Notes: generated by a model not told the origin, from the sequence alone. Counted from the first letter of the stretch, positions 26,824 to 37,137 are shown. The stretch: DNA of 64,000 nucleotides from Pseudotabrizicola sp. (GCF_030684215.1 NZ_JAUXOV010000052.1:1-64000), one strand, 5' to 3'. A program made the numbers and translations.

Positions 26824-28157
26824 ATGCGCGCCCCATCCACCAGCACGCCGCGCTCAAGCGCAATCTGCAACCGCAAATCCGTGGCAATGTATTTTAGGGC
26901 AACCTGATCCCGCTCGATGCGGGCAAAGCTTTCGTATTGCTGCACCAGTTCAAGAAGCGAGCGGCGTCCGACCTTATACTGTTCAGTGAACATGGTCAGG
27001 TTTCCACCAGTCTGGCGCAGAACCTCTGCGCCCTCTGACTCGCGGCTCTGCACGCTTTGCATTTCGCGCTGCAACGTCACGATGCGGCGGTTGGCATCTT
27101 CGGCCGCCTGCGCTGTGCGCCGATCCACCAGATCGCCTGTGGCATCCAGCGCCTCACGCGTGGCGCCAGTGCCAACGCCAAACGCACCGCCGCCCAGCCC
27201 GATACCACCGTCAACTCCGCCTTTACCGATCGCTGCGCTGGCGGTCAGTCCGGGCAACATGTCAGCCTTTGCCATATCTGCCTCGGCCAGAGTGCGGGCC
27301 CCTTCGCCACGGACGCGCGTTACTGCAAGCGGTTCTGGTGTGGGTTGGTCTGGCGGCAGGCTTTGCAGTCCGCGTAGGCGGGTCAGGTCACGGGTTGTCA
27401 TTGCGCCAAGCTCGGCCATGGCCGTGACCTCTGCCTGCCTGTCCGCCGCAAGATTGGCGTGCATTTCGGCCAGTTTCTGCGACAAGACCCGCTGTTCGGA
27501 TCGGTCAGACAACCCGCCATCAACCCGCAGCGACATGATCCGCTCAAATTCGGTCAGGCGCTCTACGGCGCGTTCGGCCACGGCTGCCTGATCGCGGGCG
27601 CGCTCTGCCTGAAGATAGTGTTTCAGGCCATCATAGACCCTTTTATTGCCTTCGCTGGCCAACGTAACCGCAGCAACTTCGACATCTGCCGCCGCATAGG
27701 CACGCTCTGCTTTGCGCTTTCCGTTGTCGAACAGTGTCTGCTCTACCAGTATAGACGCCACCAGTGCCCCGAGTGACGTCAGGTTCGCCGTAGGGCCGAT
27801 ACGAGGCAGCCAGTTCTTTGCCTTTGCCTCGGCGCGCAATCGGGCCACGCGCATCTCGGCTGCGGCAACACCTGCTCCGGCTTCTGTCACTGCCAAAGAT
27901 ACCGCAGCAAATGGGCCATCGGGCGGTAAAACCGACCGTCTCGATTGAAGGTCGGTGATCAATGCAGACCGCACCTCGCCCTGAGAGGTCAGGGCGGGCG
28001 CGGCAGGATCGGCGGGGGCCTTGCCCGCGCCAAAACCCATTTTTGATACGTTTGACAAGCCATCGGTGACACAGGCCGACAGCAGACAAAGCGCGGCAAG
28101 CATCAGGGCGGGGCGCTTGACCCCAAACCTGATCCGTGCCGTATCCATTCTCGGCAT
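26820..28157 (-). CDS. TolC-like outer-membrane efflux protein (lipoprotein)
   Basis: The 445-residue protein is a TolC/LapE-type outer-membrane channel. It has a lipoprotein signal (LMLAALCLLSAC), a repeated helical region with R-EAKAKNWLPRIGP near 110-120, and a second repeat ending in YKVGRRSLLELVQQYES near 410, which is characteristic of the OEP fold. The start at 28157 is 14 bases after the adhesin stop; an ATG at 28148 is also possible. It forms the outer part of the type I secretion channel with the ABC and HlyD-like proteins encoded downstream. Confidence 0.85.
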   Translation of the reverse strand: MPRMDTARIRFGVKRPALMLAALCLLSACVTDGLSNVSKMGFGAGKAPADPAAPALTSQGEVRSALITDLQSRRSVLPPDGPFAAVSLAVTEAGAGVAAAEMRVARLRAEAKAKNWLPRIGPTANLTSLGALVASILVEQTLFDNGKRKAERAYAAADVEVAAVTLASEGNKRVYDGLKHYLQAERARDQAAVAERAVERLTEFERIMSLRVDGGLSDRSEQRVLSQKLAEMHANLAADRQAEVTAMAELGAMTTRDLTRLRGLQSLPPDQPTPEPLAVTRVRGEGARTLAEADMAKADMLPGLTASAAIGKGGVDGGIGLGGGAFGVGTGATREALDATGDLVDRRTAQAAEDANRRIVTLQREMQSVQSRESEGAEVLRQTGGNLTMFTEQYKVGRRSLLELVQQYESFARIERDQVALKYIATDLRLQIALERGVLVDGARM

Positions 28158-28171
28158 GACAGGGCCCCCCG

Positions 28172-31100
28172 TCAGACCGTTTGGATGTCTTCGTCGAGCA
28201 GAATTGTCGCGCCAGAGGAACCGACGGTGTAGATGTGGTAGGTTTCGCCGTCGATGTCCCGCGTCTGGCCGGTATTGACGCCACCGATGATCTCGACACG
28301 GTCATCATCGCCGCCCTTGATCACGACGGTCTTGTCTGCGCCCGTGATGCTCAGGATCTGGGCTTCGGTGATCGTCAGATCAGCATCCGGAGCAAAGGTC
28401 AGATCGATCGCAGAGAAATCAAACTCGGTCAGTCCCGGTCTCGACAAATCAACATTCGGAGCATTGGTGTTGTTCACGATCAGCAGGGTCGAGCTTTGGT
28501 TGCCCGCCACATCGGTCGTATCCACCACCAGATAACTGCCGTCCGGAACTGGGGTCGGACTAAACCCGGTAGATGTACGCGAGCCAAAGGTGATGTTTTC
28601 GTCACCCGTCACTTCATCAACAGAGCGAACCGCGTTGATCTGAGATGCGTTGCCATTGGCGTCGATGCGGGTGAATTCATAGCTGCCATCAGAATCCTGG
28701 GTGACAATCCGGGTCAACCCGGCGCTGACGCGTTCAAACTTCACCACATTTGGCGCACCGGGAGCGACCGTATCGATGATCAGCGGCTGACTGTAGCTGT
28801 CGACGTTGCCCGCCAAATCGCGTGCCGTCACAACAACTTGCGTCTCCAGCTCTCCTCGCGGAAGATTGCTGCCGCTGAACGTTGCTGACCAGTTCCCTGT
28901 CGCGTCAGTCACGATGCGGATGGGGGTGCCTAGAACCTGATCACCGACCATGATCTGAACAGTCACGGTCGAGTTTGGTTCAGATGTTCCGACAACGGTC
29001 AGTCCTTCTGACGCCTCTTGTGCATTCAGATAACCATCGCCAGCCAGAACAGCCTGTCCGGGCCGTAGCGGTGTGACCTCACGGTCGATCGCAACCATCT
29101 CGCGATGCACTCCGACGTTGCCAACGCGGTCAGTTGCGGTGACGACCAATTCGCCCGAGGTTGTGCCGCCAGGGATCAGGGACGCTGGAATGGTGATCGA
29201 CCATGTTCCGCCAGAAACAGTGGCGGGGCGCGCTGCATGTCCGTCAAAGCTGACCATAACGGTCGAGCCTGCCTCGACGGTTCCGGTCACGGTCAGGCCG
29301 CGGCTTGCTTCGGCATCGTTCAGAATGTTGTCGCTGCCCGTCGACATCGTGCCACGGGTCAGGGGCACAACTTCGGTGTCGATGTTGACGACATGGCTGG
29401 CGGTGGCGGTGTTGCCAAAGCTGTCGGTGGCCCGCACCGACACTGTGGCCGTGCTGGTTCCTGACGGAATGCCCGATGTGCTGACAGGCAAAGACCAGCT
29501 GCCGGCACCATTTGCGCGCACATTTTCATAGGTGACGTTGTTGAAGGTCACGCTCAGCATTGCGCCGGGTTCGGCGGTTCCGGTCAGAGTGATTCCTGCC
29601 AGACGTTCAGCACCCGAGATGATGTTGTCGCCCGCTTGCTGTGCGCCGATGCTTACGCTGGTTTCAGTATCAACCGCGATTGTCTGCGTGTCGGTGGCAA
29701 CGTTGCCCGCCGCATCGCGTGCCGACACCGATACCGTGGCCTGATAGGTGCCAGCGGGAAGTTCGCCGGGTCCGTAAGCGATGGACCATTGGCCGTTTGC
29801 GCCCACAGTGGCCGGATGGGTGACAGTTCCGCCTGGCGTGGTGACACTTACCGTCAAGACGGCCCCGGCTTCACCGGTGCCATTCAGGCTGAACCCAGTA
29901 TCCCGTTCCGAGCCAGAAACCCGGTTGTCGCCAACCTGGGTCTCATCAAGGCTTACGGCGATTTCGGTATCAACCAGAATATCCCGGCGATCTGTCGAGG
30001 TGTTGCCAGCACTGTCGGTGGCCGTCACAACTGCCGTGGTCGCGTAAGTGCCGCCCGCAACCGAGCCCGCCGGGAAGGTGACAGTCCAGTTGCCGTCGGC
30101 ATCAACCGTGCCGGGGCGTCTTGAACCTGACCATTCAACCGAAATTGCGGATCCCGGAGCCGTCGTTCCGGTCATGGTGATCGCGCCCGCAGCCTCAACA
30201 GCGTTAACAATGTTGTCGCCTGCGATGGCCGATGGGGCAAAGGCCACATCAACCTCGGTATCGACCGCAAAGGTGCGCGTCGTCGAAGACGGGTTGCCTG
30301 CGCCATCGACTGTCGTCAGTGTTGCCGTGGCATCATAGGTGCCAGAGGGCAGGGTGCCTTCCGGGAAAGACTGCTGCCAGTTGCCGGAGGCATCCGACGT
30401 GATGGTGCGCGTGACGACACGCCCGCCGCCTTCGACCACCAGTGTAACTGCGGTATTCGGGCTGGTGCTGCCGGTCATGGTAAAGCCGGCATTGAATTCG
30501 GCTTCATTAACCAGATTGTTGTCTGTCACCGGGTCAATCGAAACCGGATGCGGGATGGTGTCAATCACCAGCCGGTCAGTGATAACTGTCGTGTTGCCCA
30601 GCGGATCGGTCGCCGTGACCGTTACATCAAGCGTGCGCTCACCGCCTGCAATCTCATCCTGTGTGAAGGTGAATGCCCAGTTGCCCTGACCGTCAACAAC
30701 GGTCTCGCGCGTCAGGCCGCCAACCTCAATACGGATTGAAGCGCCCACTTCGCCTTCACCTGCGATTGTAATGCCATCGGCATAGTCGGCGAGGTTTTCG
30801 ATGTGGCCGACGCTGTCCGTGCCTTCATTGATCGCAACAGCCGGGGGCGTCATGTCGATGATATAGTCCGGTCCGTCCAGCACATGCTGGGTGCCGCCCG
30901 GTTCCGTCACAACCACGACCGAAGAATAGCTGCCATCGGCAGGCAACTCGTCGCCCTCAAAATCAACACCCCAAGTGCTATCAGATCCGATCACAGTCTC
31001 TTGGGTCCGGTCGCCCACGGTGACCACAACGGTATCGCCGGGTTCACCTGTGCCAGTAATCACGATAATCGGGTTGGTTGTGTTCGTTGTAAGAACATCC

Positions 31101-31816
31101 TCTGCGTTCGGATCATCGACAGCAGGTGAAATACGATCCGTACCGCCGTCGCCGGGTGCAGTGTCCGTGCCGCCGCCACCGGGCGTGGTGTCCGTACCGC
31201 CGTCGCCGGGTGTAGTGTCCGTACCGCCGCCACCGGGCGTGGTGTCCGTGCCGCCACCACCGGGCGTGGTGTCCGTGCCGCCGCCACCGGGCGTGCCGCC
31301 GCCGCCCAACAAGCCAAGGCCAATCAGGCCCGCACCTGCGGCGCCAATGCCCCCAAGGCCGCCTAGCATAGCCGGAGCGAACAGGCCCATTCCGGCGGGT
31401 TCATCCGTGATCGGAGATCCGTCGACCACACCGTCCGCAGCCGAGAAGCGCAGGTCGTCTAGCGGGCTCCATTTTTCCATGGGTTGCGCGGGGCCGTAGC
31501 TGGCCATCAACACGCCACTTCCATCGCCCGACAAGACAACTTCGGTGATTTGATCATCTGAGCTTAGATAAAGATGGTTTGCACCGCCTGCGGCATCAAA
31601 ATAGCCTGACAGGACGATGACACGTCCATCGGCGAGTTTGATAACCAGATCGCGGCCCTGTTGCTCATAGGCGACCACGCTTGATGGGGAAATGTTCAGC
31701 GAAATGCTGTCCCCGACCCCGACCTGAATGAAGTTTCCTTGCCCTTCGCCAGCTACAGTTCCGTGCTGACGACCGCCCACAGAACTGCGGACAGCGAAAC
31801 TAATCGCATTTACCAT
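28172..31816 (-). CDS. Large secreted adhesin with Bap-type Ig-like repeats
   Basis: The 1,214-residue protein has no signal peptide. A BapA-prefix-like N-terminus (about residues 1-150) contains VVAYEQQGRDLVIKLADGR, followed by a Gly-rich hydrophobic stretch and six GGGGTDTTP-type repeats (about 170-230). Then come about nine Ig-like repeats of 90-100 residues, each with W--TFP or similar, AT--VTATD-AGN and an IDTE motif. The C-terminus (SITGADKTVVIKG to the end) is a type I secretion signal of the Bap class without RTX nonapeptides. The ATG at 31816 is preferred to a TTG at 31834. It heads the secretion operon and likely functions in surface attachment or biofilm formation. Confidence 0.87.
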   Translation of the reverse strand: MVNAISFAVRSSVGGRQHGTVAGEGQGNFIQVGVGDSISLNISPSSVVAYEQQGRDLVIKLADGRVIVLSGYFDAAGGANHLYLSSDDQITEVVLSGDGSGVLMASYGPAQPMEKWSPLDDLRFSAADGVVDGSPITDEPAGMGLFAPAMLGGLGGIGAAGAGLIGLGLLGGGGTPGGGGTDTTPGGGGTDTTPGGGGTDTTPGDGGTDTTPGGGGTDTAPGDGGTDRISPAVDDPNAEDVLTTNTTNPIIVITGTGEPGDTVVVTVGDRTQETVIGSDSTWGVDFEGDELPADGSYSSVVVVTEPGGTQHVLDGPDYIIDMTPPAVAINEGTDSVGHIENLADYADGITIAGEGEVGASIRIEVGGLTRETVVDGQGNWAFTFTQDEIAGGERTLDVTVTATDPLGNTTVITDRLVIDTIPHPVSIDPVTDNNLVNEAEFNAGFTMTGSTSPNTAVTLVVEGGGRVVTRTITSDASGNWQQSFPEGTLPSGTYDATATLTTVDGAGNPSSTTRTFAVDTEVDVAFAPSAIAGDNIVNAVEAAGAITMTGTTAPGSAISVEWSGSRRPGTVDADGNWTVTFPAGSVAGGTYATTAVVTATDSAGNTSTDRRDILVDTEIAVSLDETQVGDNRVSGSERDTGFSLNGTGEAGAVLTVSVTTPGGTVTHPATVGANGQWSIAYGPGELPAGTYQATVSVSARDAAGNVATDTQTIAVDTETSVSIGAQQAGDNIISGAERLAGITLTGTAEPGAMLSVTFNNVTYENVRANGAGSWSLPVSTSGIPSGTSTATVSVRATDSFGNTATASHVVNIDTEVVPLTRGTMSTGSDNILNDAEASRGLTVTGTVEAGSTVMVSFDGHAARPATVSGGTWSITIPASLIPGGTTSGELVVTATDRVGNVGVHREMVAIDREVTPLRPGQAVLAGDGYLNAQEASEGLTVVGTSEPNSTVTVQIMVGDQVLGTPIRIVTDATGNWSATFSGSNLPRGELETQVVVTARDLAGNVDSYSQPLIIDTVAPGAPNVVKFERVSAGLTRIVTQDSDGSYEFTRIDANGNASQINAVRSVDEVTGDENITFGSRTSTGFSPTPVPDGSYLVVDTTDVAGNQSSTLLIVNNTNAPNVDLSRPGLTEFDFSAIDLTFAPDADLTITEAQILSITGADKTVVIKGGDDDRVEIIGGVNTGQTRDIDGETYHIYTVGSSGATILLDEDIQTV
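31136..31297 (-). repeat. Six tandem 27-bp repeats inside the adhesin gene
   Basis: Six back-to-back 27-base units (31136, 31163, 31190, 31217, 31244 and 31271) each encode a nine-residue Gly-rich unit of the type TPGGGGTDT. Units differ by a few bases, mainly a GGC/GAC change giving Gly or Asp. They form a flexible linker and could vary in copy number by slippage. Confidence 0.85.
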
Positions 31817-32029
31817 TCTACCACTCCGCCTCAAGCCCGGATCTTTAGTGACCCGATGTGATTATTTGCCCTCAGTTTCGAGGTGCAATTGCCTGATCCA
31901 TACAGGTATTCGCATACCATTTCTAGAGCCTATGTCTTGCTACACCATAGATTGGGGACGTTTTTCCAATTGGTGTGTCCCGCAAGACAATTGCTACCAT
32001 ATTTTGAAAACCGCAGGTTGTGCAGATGA

Positions 32030-33025
32030 TCAGCGTAATCTTTTACCGGTGGTGTCAAAATGAAACGCGCGTGCAGGCTCGACACACAAGCGCACGTCAC
32101 TGTCGACGTTATAGTCATGTTCGCCAAAAAGTCGCACCGTCAAGAGTCCATGCGGCTCTGCCCGGACATAAACAAGCGTCTCCCCTCCCAGCTTTTCCAC
32201 ATGACTAACTGTGCCTTTTATCGGCCCCTCAGCGGTGATCTGCAGATGCTCGGGGCGAATGCCAGTGGTTTCACCCGATAAACCAAGCGCTGCTGATTTA
32301 AGGAAATTCATCTGCGGGCTGCCGATAAACCCGGCAACAAACGTGTTATCCGGATCATTATAAAGGTGCATCGGACTGCCAACCTGTTCCACGCGCCCGT
32401 CACGCAGGACCACGATCTTGTCGGCCAGCGTCATCGCTTCGACCTGATCATGGGTGACATAGATCATGGTCGCACCCAACTCGCGATGCAGGCGCGCAAT
32501 TTCGATCCGGGTCGCGACCCGTAGTGCCGCATCCAGATTAGAAAGCGGCTCATCAAACAAGAACAGCTTTGGTGTCCGCACGATGGCACGCCCGATAGCC
32601 ACCCGCTGTCGCTGTCCGCCTGATAGTTCCGCCGGGCGGCGGTCCAGCAACTTTTCCAGCGACAGCATGCCAGCCGCTTTATCCGTGGCCTTGATGATAT
32701 CAGCCTTCACCACGCCTGCCTGCTTCAGGGCCAGCCCCATATTGTCGCGCACTGTCAGATGCGGATAAAGCGCGTAAGACTGGAAAACCATCGCCAGTTC
32801 GCGCTTGGCCGGGGCCACGTCATTGACCCGCTTGCCATCCAGCAAGATATCGCCGCCTGACGCATCCTCCAGCCCGGCAATAATCCGAAGCAGAGTAGAT
32901 TTGCCACAGCCGGACGGGCCGACAAAAACACAAAACTCACCCTCGGCAACCTCGAGATTGACGCCTTTGATCACATCGGTAGAGCCAAAGGATTTGGTGA
33001 CAGATTTCAGTTCCAGCGCACCCAT
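32030..33025 (-). CDS. Sugar ABC transporter ATPase (UgpC/MalK/MsmK type)
   Basis: This 331-residue ATPase has Walker [11 protein letters not shown]-loop [10 protein letters not shown], signature LSGGQRQR, Walker B LFLFDEP and H-loop YVTHDQ, followed by a C-terminal TOBE-type regulatory domain (about 230-331, with GIRPEHLQ). This is the standard layout for CUT1 sugar importers. The ATG at 33025 fits the family start ([13 protein letters not shown]); the longer open frame has no support. It is the last gene in the murQ-linked operon and should energise the two permeases upstream for import of an amino sugar or a related glycan fragment. Confidence 0.88.
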   Translation of the reverse strand: MGALELKSVTKSFGSTDVIKGVNLEVAEGEFCVFVGPSGCGKSTLLRIIAGLEDASGGDILLDGKRVNDVAPAKRELAMVFQSYALYPHLTVRDNMGLALKQAGVVKADIIKATDKAAGMLSLEKLLDRRPAELSGGQRQRVAIGRAIVRTPKLFLFDEPLSNLDAALRVATRIEIARLHRELGATMIYVTHDQVEAMTLADKIVVLRDGRVEQVGSPMHLYNDPDNTFVAGFIGSPQMNFLKSAALGLSGETTGIRPEHLQITAEGPIKGTVSHVEKLGGETLVYVRAEPHGLLTVRLFGEHDYNVDSDVRLCVEPARAFHFDTTGKRLR

Positions 33026-33032
33026 AGCGGCC

Positions 33033-34055
33033 TCACAATTTGACAGGTTGGCCAGAGCGCACCGACTGGTCGGCGGCAAGGCAGATCGCAAGTGACTGAA
33101 CCGCGTCTTGCATATGGCGCGACAGGTCCAGATTTTCGGCAATGGCACGGGCCATGAACGCTTGTTCACGTTCGCACAAATCCTGATGCCCCGGCTCGTC
33201 TGCCATGCTCAGATCTTCATTCGGCTGGCCATTCCGATGCACCCGGATCACGGATGTTTTAGTATGCGTGTCATGGTCGTCTGACCGCGCATTTTCCGGC
33301 ATGCGGATCGACACGGCCCCGTTCGGGCTGACCACATCTTTCACAAAAAACGCGGTATCCGACATCATCGGGCCCCAACCTGCCTCATACCAGCCAAGGC
33401 TGCCATCATCGAACAGCACCTGAAAATGGCCGTAGTTATACATATCGGGCGCAATTTCGTCGGAGAGGCGCAGACCCATGCCCCGCACCTCGACCGGCTT
33501 TGCATCGGTGATCTGGCACATCACATCAACATAATGCACACCGCAATCGACCAACGGACTGGTGCTTTGCATCAGAGTCTTGTGCACCTCCCATGTCGGG
33601 CCATTGCTTTGCTGGTTCAGATTAAGCCTAAACACATAGGGTCCGCCAAGCGCGCGCGCCTCGGCAATCAGTCGTTGCCAGCTTGGATGATGGCGCAAGA
33701 TATACCCCACTACCAGCTTGCGCCCGTTGGCAATCGCGCAATCCACCACCCGCTGCGCATCGGCCACTGTGCTGGCCAGCGGCTTTTCAACAAAGACATG
33801 CGCCCCGGCTTCCATCGCCGCGCACGCATATTCGGCGTGGCTGTCGGAATAGGTCGAGATGTTGACCAGATCTGGCTTCAGCCTCGCCAATGCCTCATGG
33901 AAATCGGGGGTCACTGCGTAACCCTCCAACGCGGCATCCAGCCGCGGGGTGGACCGGTTTACCAGCCCTACCAGATCAAAGTATTGGTTGCGATGATAGG
34001 CCAGCGCATGACTGCGACCCATCGTGCCAAGCCCAGCTACAAGTGTCCGGATCAT
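33033..34055 (-). CDS. Gfo/Idh/MocA-family NAD(P)-dependent oxidoreductase
   Basis: The 340-residue protein has an N-terminal Rossmann fold ([11 protein letters not shown], residues 6-16), the family EKPLA motif near residue 100 and a C-terminal alpha/beta domain with DCGVHYVDV near 190. Its ATG overlaps the upstream permease stop (ATGA). Members oxidise or reduce sugars, inositols and their derivatives. Its place inside an amino-sugar ABC operon suggests it modifies the imported sugar, for example by epimerising or oxidising it, but MurQ/Nag pathways do not normally need such an enzyme. The substrate is unknown. Confidence 0.82.
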   Translation of the reverse strand: MIRTLVAGLGTMGRSHALAYHRNQYFDLVGLVNRSTPRLDAALEGYAVTPDFHEALARLKPDLVNISTYSDSHAEYACAAMEAGAHVFVEKPLASTVADAQRVVDCAIANGRKLVVGYILRHHPSWQRLIAEARALGGPYVFRLNLNQQSNGPTWEVHKTLMQSTSPLVDCGVHYVDVMCQITDAKPVEVRGMGLRLSDEIAPDMYNYGHFQVLFDDGSLGWYEAGWGPMMSDTAFFVKDVVSPNGAVSIRMPENARSDDHDTHTKTSVIRVHRNGQPNEDLSMADEPGHQDLCEREQAFMARAIAENLDLSRHMQDAVQSLAICLAADQSVRSGQPVKL

Positions 34056-34891
34056 TTCACAGCCCCCGCCGTAATGCCGCGGATCAGTTGCCGCGAAAAG
34101 ATAAGATACAGAACCAGAACCGGAAGGATCGCGAGCGACAGGGCTGCCAGAACTGCATTCCAGTTGGTCACGAATTGCCCGATAAAGATCTGTGATCCCA
34201 AAGTGATGGTCTTCACCCCCTCTGCCGGGGCAAGGATCAGCGGGAACCACAGGTCATTCCAGATCGGGATCATGGTGAACACTGCGACAGTGGCCATGGC
34301 AGGTCGAACCAAGGGCAGAACCAGCGTGAAAAAAATCGCATATTCTGACAGTCCGTCGATTCTTCCGGCATTCTTGAGATCATCCGATACGGTCTTCATG
34401 AACTCTGACAGGATGAATACCGCCAAGGGCAGGCCCTGCGCCGTATACACAAGGATCAACGCCGTCAGCGTGTTGACCAGCCCCCCCGCAACCATGATTT
34501 GCAAAATCGCTACCGTTCCCAACCGGATCGGAATCATGATCCCCAGCGCCAGATACAGACCCCACAGCAAGTTGCCTTTGAACCGGTATTCCGACAGCGC
34601 AAAAGCCGCCATCGCCCCGAACAACAGCACAAAGAACAGACTGAATACTGTGACGATCATCGAGTTCTGAAAGTAGCCAAAGAAATCGCCCTGTTTCAGA
34701 ACCGTGGTATAGCCCACAAGATCAAAATGCTCGGGCCATGGCAGGGCCAGCGGATCGGCAAAGATCGCCCGGCGTGATTTGAAACTGTTGATCACGGTCA
34801 CAAACACCGGAAACAAGGCGATCACGGTCCATGTTATCAGAATGGCATGGGCAGCAAAGGTGCGGCCAAGCGAGGTACGAGCGCGTGCCAT
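34052..34891 (-). CDS. Sugar ABC transporter permease (MalG type)
   Basis: This 279-residue inner-membrane subunit has six helices and the EAA loop (KNAGRIDGLSEYAIFFTLVLP near 175), which contacts the ATPase. The N-terminus is short, as in the MalG branch of CUT1 transporters. The start at 34891 overlaps the stop of the partner permease by one base (TGATG). It pairs with the permease encoded upstream and with the UgpC-type ATPase downstream. Confidence 0.86.
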   Translation of the reverse strand: MARARTSLGRTFAAHAILITWTVIALFPVFVTVINSFKSRRAIFADPLALPWPEHFDLVGYTTVLKQGDFFGYFQNSMIVTVFSLFFVLLFGAMAAFALSEYRFKGNLLWGLYLALGIMIPIRLGTVAILQIMVAGGLVNTLTALILVYTAQGLPLAVFILSEFMKTVSDDLKNAGRIDGLSEYAIFFTLVLPLVRPAMATVAVFTMIPIWNDLWFPLILAPAEGVKTITLGSQIFIGQFVTNWNAVLAALSLAILPVLVLYLIFSRQLIRGITAGAVK

Positions 34892-35808
34892 CAGAACTGA
34901 TACCTCCGCAAACGGGTCTGAATGCCGAACAGATATATACAAACCCCCAGCAGGATGATGCCAAACATCGCCCCCGCAATCGCCGATCCCATATAGGGAT
35001 CGCCAAGCTGCAACTGAAAACCAAAGAAGGTGCGGTACAGGAACGTCCCCAGAATGTCCGTGCTGAAATCCGGCCCCGCCAGCGCCCCTTGTGCCACATA
35101 GATCAAATCAAACGCGTTGAAGTTTCCAACAAAGGTAAGGATCGAGATGATCCCGATGCTGGGCAGGATCAGCGGCAACTTGATCTTCCAGAACTGGCTT
35201 GTGCCGGTGATGCCATCCATCTCAGCGGCTTCCAGAATCTCGTCAGGAATAGACAGCATGGCTGCATAAATCAGCATCATCGGAATGCCTACGAACTGCC
35301 AGACAGAGATCAGCGCCAGCGTGGTCAACGCATATTCCTCGCGCCCCAGCCATGGCGCAAACAGGCTTTTCAGGCCCACCATGTCCAGCAAGCCCGGTGC
35401 AATTCCCCAGATTGGTGACAGGATCAGCTTCCAGACAAAGCCAACAATCACGAAACTCAGGATCGTCGGTATGAAAATTGCGGTGCGGTAAAATGCCGCC
35501 ATCCGTAAACGCGGCGTGGACAGGATGGCCGCCAATGCAATACCAATCGGGTTTTGCACCAGCATGTGGATCAGGAAGAACCACGCGTTGTTGCCAAGTG
35601 CGTTCCAGAACGATGCCGACCAGCGCGGATCGCCAAACAGCGTGGCAAAATTCGACAGTCCGACAAACTCAACACCCCCCGGCCCTTTGTTGAACAAAGA
35701 CAGGTTCAGTGTGCCAAACAGCGGAATGATCATAATAGCGGTATAGACCAGCACAGCAGGCGCTAGAAATACCAGAATATGCCATCGGAAGGGTCTCCGG
35801 GCCGCCAT
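34891..35808 (-). CDS. Sugar ABC transporter permease (MalF type)
   Basis: This 305-residue permease with six helices carries an EAA-type loop (LEAAEMDGITGTSQFWKIKLP near 190). The ATG at 35808 is preferred over one at 35823 because GGAGG lies seven bases upstream. It follows the binding-protein gene after a GC-rich hairpin and is the first of the membrane subunits in the operon. Confidence 0.86.
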   Translation of the reverse strand: MAARRPFRWHILVFLAPAVLVYTAIMIIPLFGTLNLSLFNKGPGGVEFVGLSNFATLFGDPRWSASFWNALGNNAWFFLIHMLVQNPIGIALAAILSTPRLRMAAFYRTAIFIPTILSFVIVGFVWKLILSPIWGIAPGLLDMVGLKSLFAPWLGREEYALTTLALISVWQFVGIPMMLIYAAMLSIPDEILEAAEMDGITGTSQFWKIKLPLILPSIGIISILTFVGNFNAFDLIYVAQGALAGPDFSTDILGTFLYRTFFGFQLQLGDPYMGSAIAGAMFGIILLGVCIYLFGIQTRLRRYQF

Positions 35809-35851
35809 GTCGCCTCCTGCCATTTTCTGTTGAAAAATATCCTCGGGGGGT

Positions 35852-35874
35852 CCGGGGGGCAGACAGCCCCCCGG
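35852..35874 (-). terminator. GC-rich hairpin between binding-protein and permease genes
   Basis: A perfect 9-bp stem (CCGGGGGGC at 35852-35860 with GCCCCCCGG at 35866-35874) has a five-base loop. It follows the binding-protein gene and precedes the permeases, with no T-run. It probably stabilises the upstream transcript or lets only part of transcription continue. Confidence 0.65.
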
Positions 35875-35889
35875 TGCTTCAGCTTGCGC

Positions 35890-37137
35890 TTACTTCTGAG
35901 GGTCGTACCAGCTTGCCAGCCCATCCTGCAGACGCTTGGCAGCATCTGCCGGCGTTTCTGATCCGCGGATCACATTGGCGCTCGCGTTCCAGGTCTCGTT
36001 CTCCAGGTTCGGCGTGCCCCGCGACAGGATCTGATAGGTGGACCGGATTGTCGGCTCGCACTTGCCGCGCCATGATACGAACTCCTGCGCCAGCGGGTCT
36101 TCCATTTCGACCGGGGTCGAATTCAGGCTGAAGAAACCGGGCAGGGCGTTGGCATAAAGCGTGGCAAACGCTGGGCTGCCAACCCAATCCAGAAACACCC
36201 GTGCCGCTTCGGCATTGGGCGAAGCCGCGTTCAGGCCGATGGCGATGTCAGTATGGTCGCTGATATAGCAGGTGTCCCCCGCTGCGGCGACAGGCGGTGC
36301 AAAAGCGCCCATCTTGAAATCAGCCTGGGTGTTGAAGCCGCTGATTTCCCAAGATCCAGCCGGATAAACGGCGGCCCGGCCGAGCGTGAACAGGTTCTGG
36401 CTGTCCGGGTAGGTCTGCGCTTCAAAGCCGTCGCCCAGATAGTCTTTCCACTTGGCCAGTTGCTCAAACGGGGCAACCCATTGCGGATCGGTCAGCTTTT
36501 GCTCGCCCGCGATCAGCGCACGGCGGCCTTCTTCGCCCTTCCAATAGGTCGGGCCAATGTTGTTATAGCCCATCGTCGCAGCTTCCCACTGGTCGTTGGT
36601 GCCCATTGCCAGCGGAATATAGGTGCCGTCTGCCTTGATCTTGTCCAGCGCGGCATAGAATTCAGCCTCGGTGGCCGGAACGTCAATTCCCAGCGCTTCA
36701 AACGCATCGGCGTTGTAGATGAAGCCATGGATCACCGATGCCATCGGCACGCAGAAACTGGCCGCTCCATCATCTGTCTGCCAAGCCGACTTCGCCACGT
36801 CCGAGAAGTTGGACATGCCTGCCAGATCGGTCAGATCCGCAAGATGGCCCTGATTGAACAGCTCCAGCGATGCATCAAACGGGCGGCAGGTGATCAGATC
36901 CCCCGCGCTGCCCGCAGACAGTTTGGAGTTCAGCACAGCGTTGTATTCAGCGGGTGCCGAAGGCGAAAAAACTACGGTGATATCAGGGTGTTGCGCATTG
37001 AATGCCGGGATGATGCTGTCTTGCCAGATCACCAGATCGTCGTTGCGCCAGCTTTCGATTGTCAGGGTCGTCTGCGCAAGGGCAGGCCCGGCCAGCAATG
37101 TGCTGGTCAGCAGGGCTGTCAGATAGGTCTTTTTCAT
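35890..37137 (-). CDS. Sugar ABC transporter substrate-binding protein
   Basis: The 415-residue periplasmic protein has a Sec signal peptide (MKKTYLTALLTSTLLAGPALAQ would be cleaved after ALAQ) and a family-1 solute-binding fold (TLTIESWRNDD, SAGDLITCRPFD, GRAAVYPAGSW). These proteins bind sugars or oligosaccharides for CUT1 importers. It lies 41 bases after murQ on the same strand, so the ligand is probably an N-acetylated amino sugar or a small cell-wall or chitin fragment. This is inferred from the neighbouring genes only. Confidence 0.86.
   Translation of the reverse strand: MKKTYLTALLTSTLLAGPALAQTTLTIESWRNDDLVIWQDSIIPAFNAQHPDITVVFSPSAPAEYNAVLNSKLSAGSAGDLITCRPFDASLELFNQGHLADLTDLAGMSNFSDVAKSAWQTDDGAASFCVPMASVIHGFIYNADAFEALGIDVPATEAEFYAALDKIKADGTYIPLAMGTNDQWEAATMGYNNIGPTYWKGEEGRRALIAGEQKLTDPQWVAPFEQLAKWKDYLGDGFEAQTYPDSQNLFTLGRAAVYPAGSWEISGFNTQADFKMGAFAPPVAAAGDTCYISDHTDIAIGLNAASPNAEAARVFLDWVGSPAFATLYANALPGFFSLNSTPVEMEDPLAQEFVSWRGKCEPTIRSTYQILSRGTPNLENETWNASANVIRGSETPADAAKRLQDGLASWYDPQK

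Noticed and set aside
31136-31297. Possible CRISPR-like repeat array
   Set aside because: The repeats are back to back without spacers and encode an in-frame protein repeat within the adhesin.
33426-34670. A 414-codon plus-strand frame
   Set aside because: It crosses two well-supported minus-strand genes (oxidoreductase and permease) and resembles no protein.
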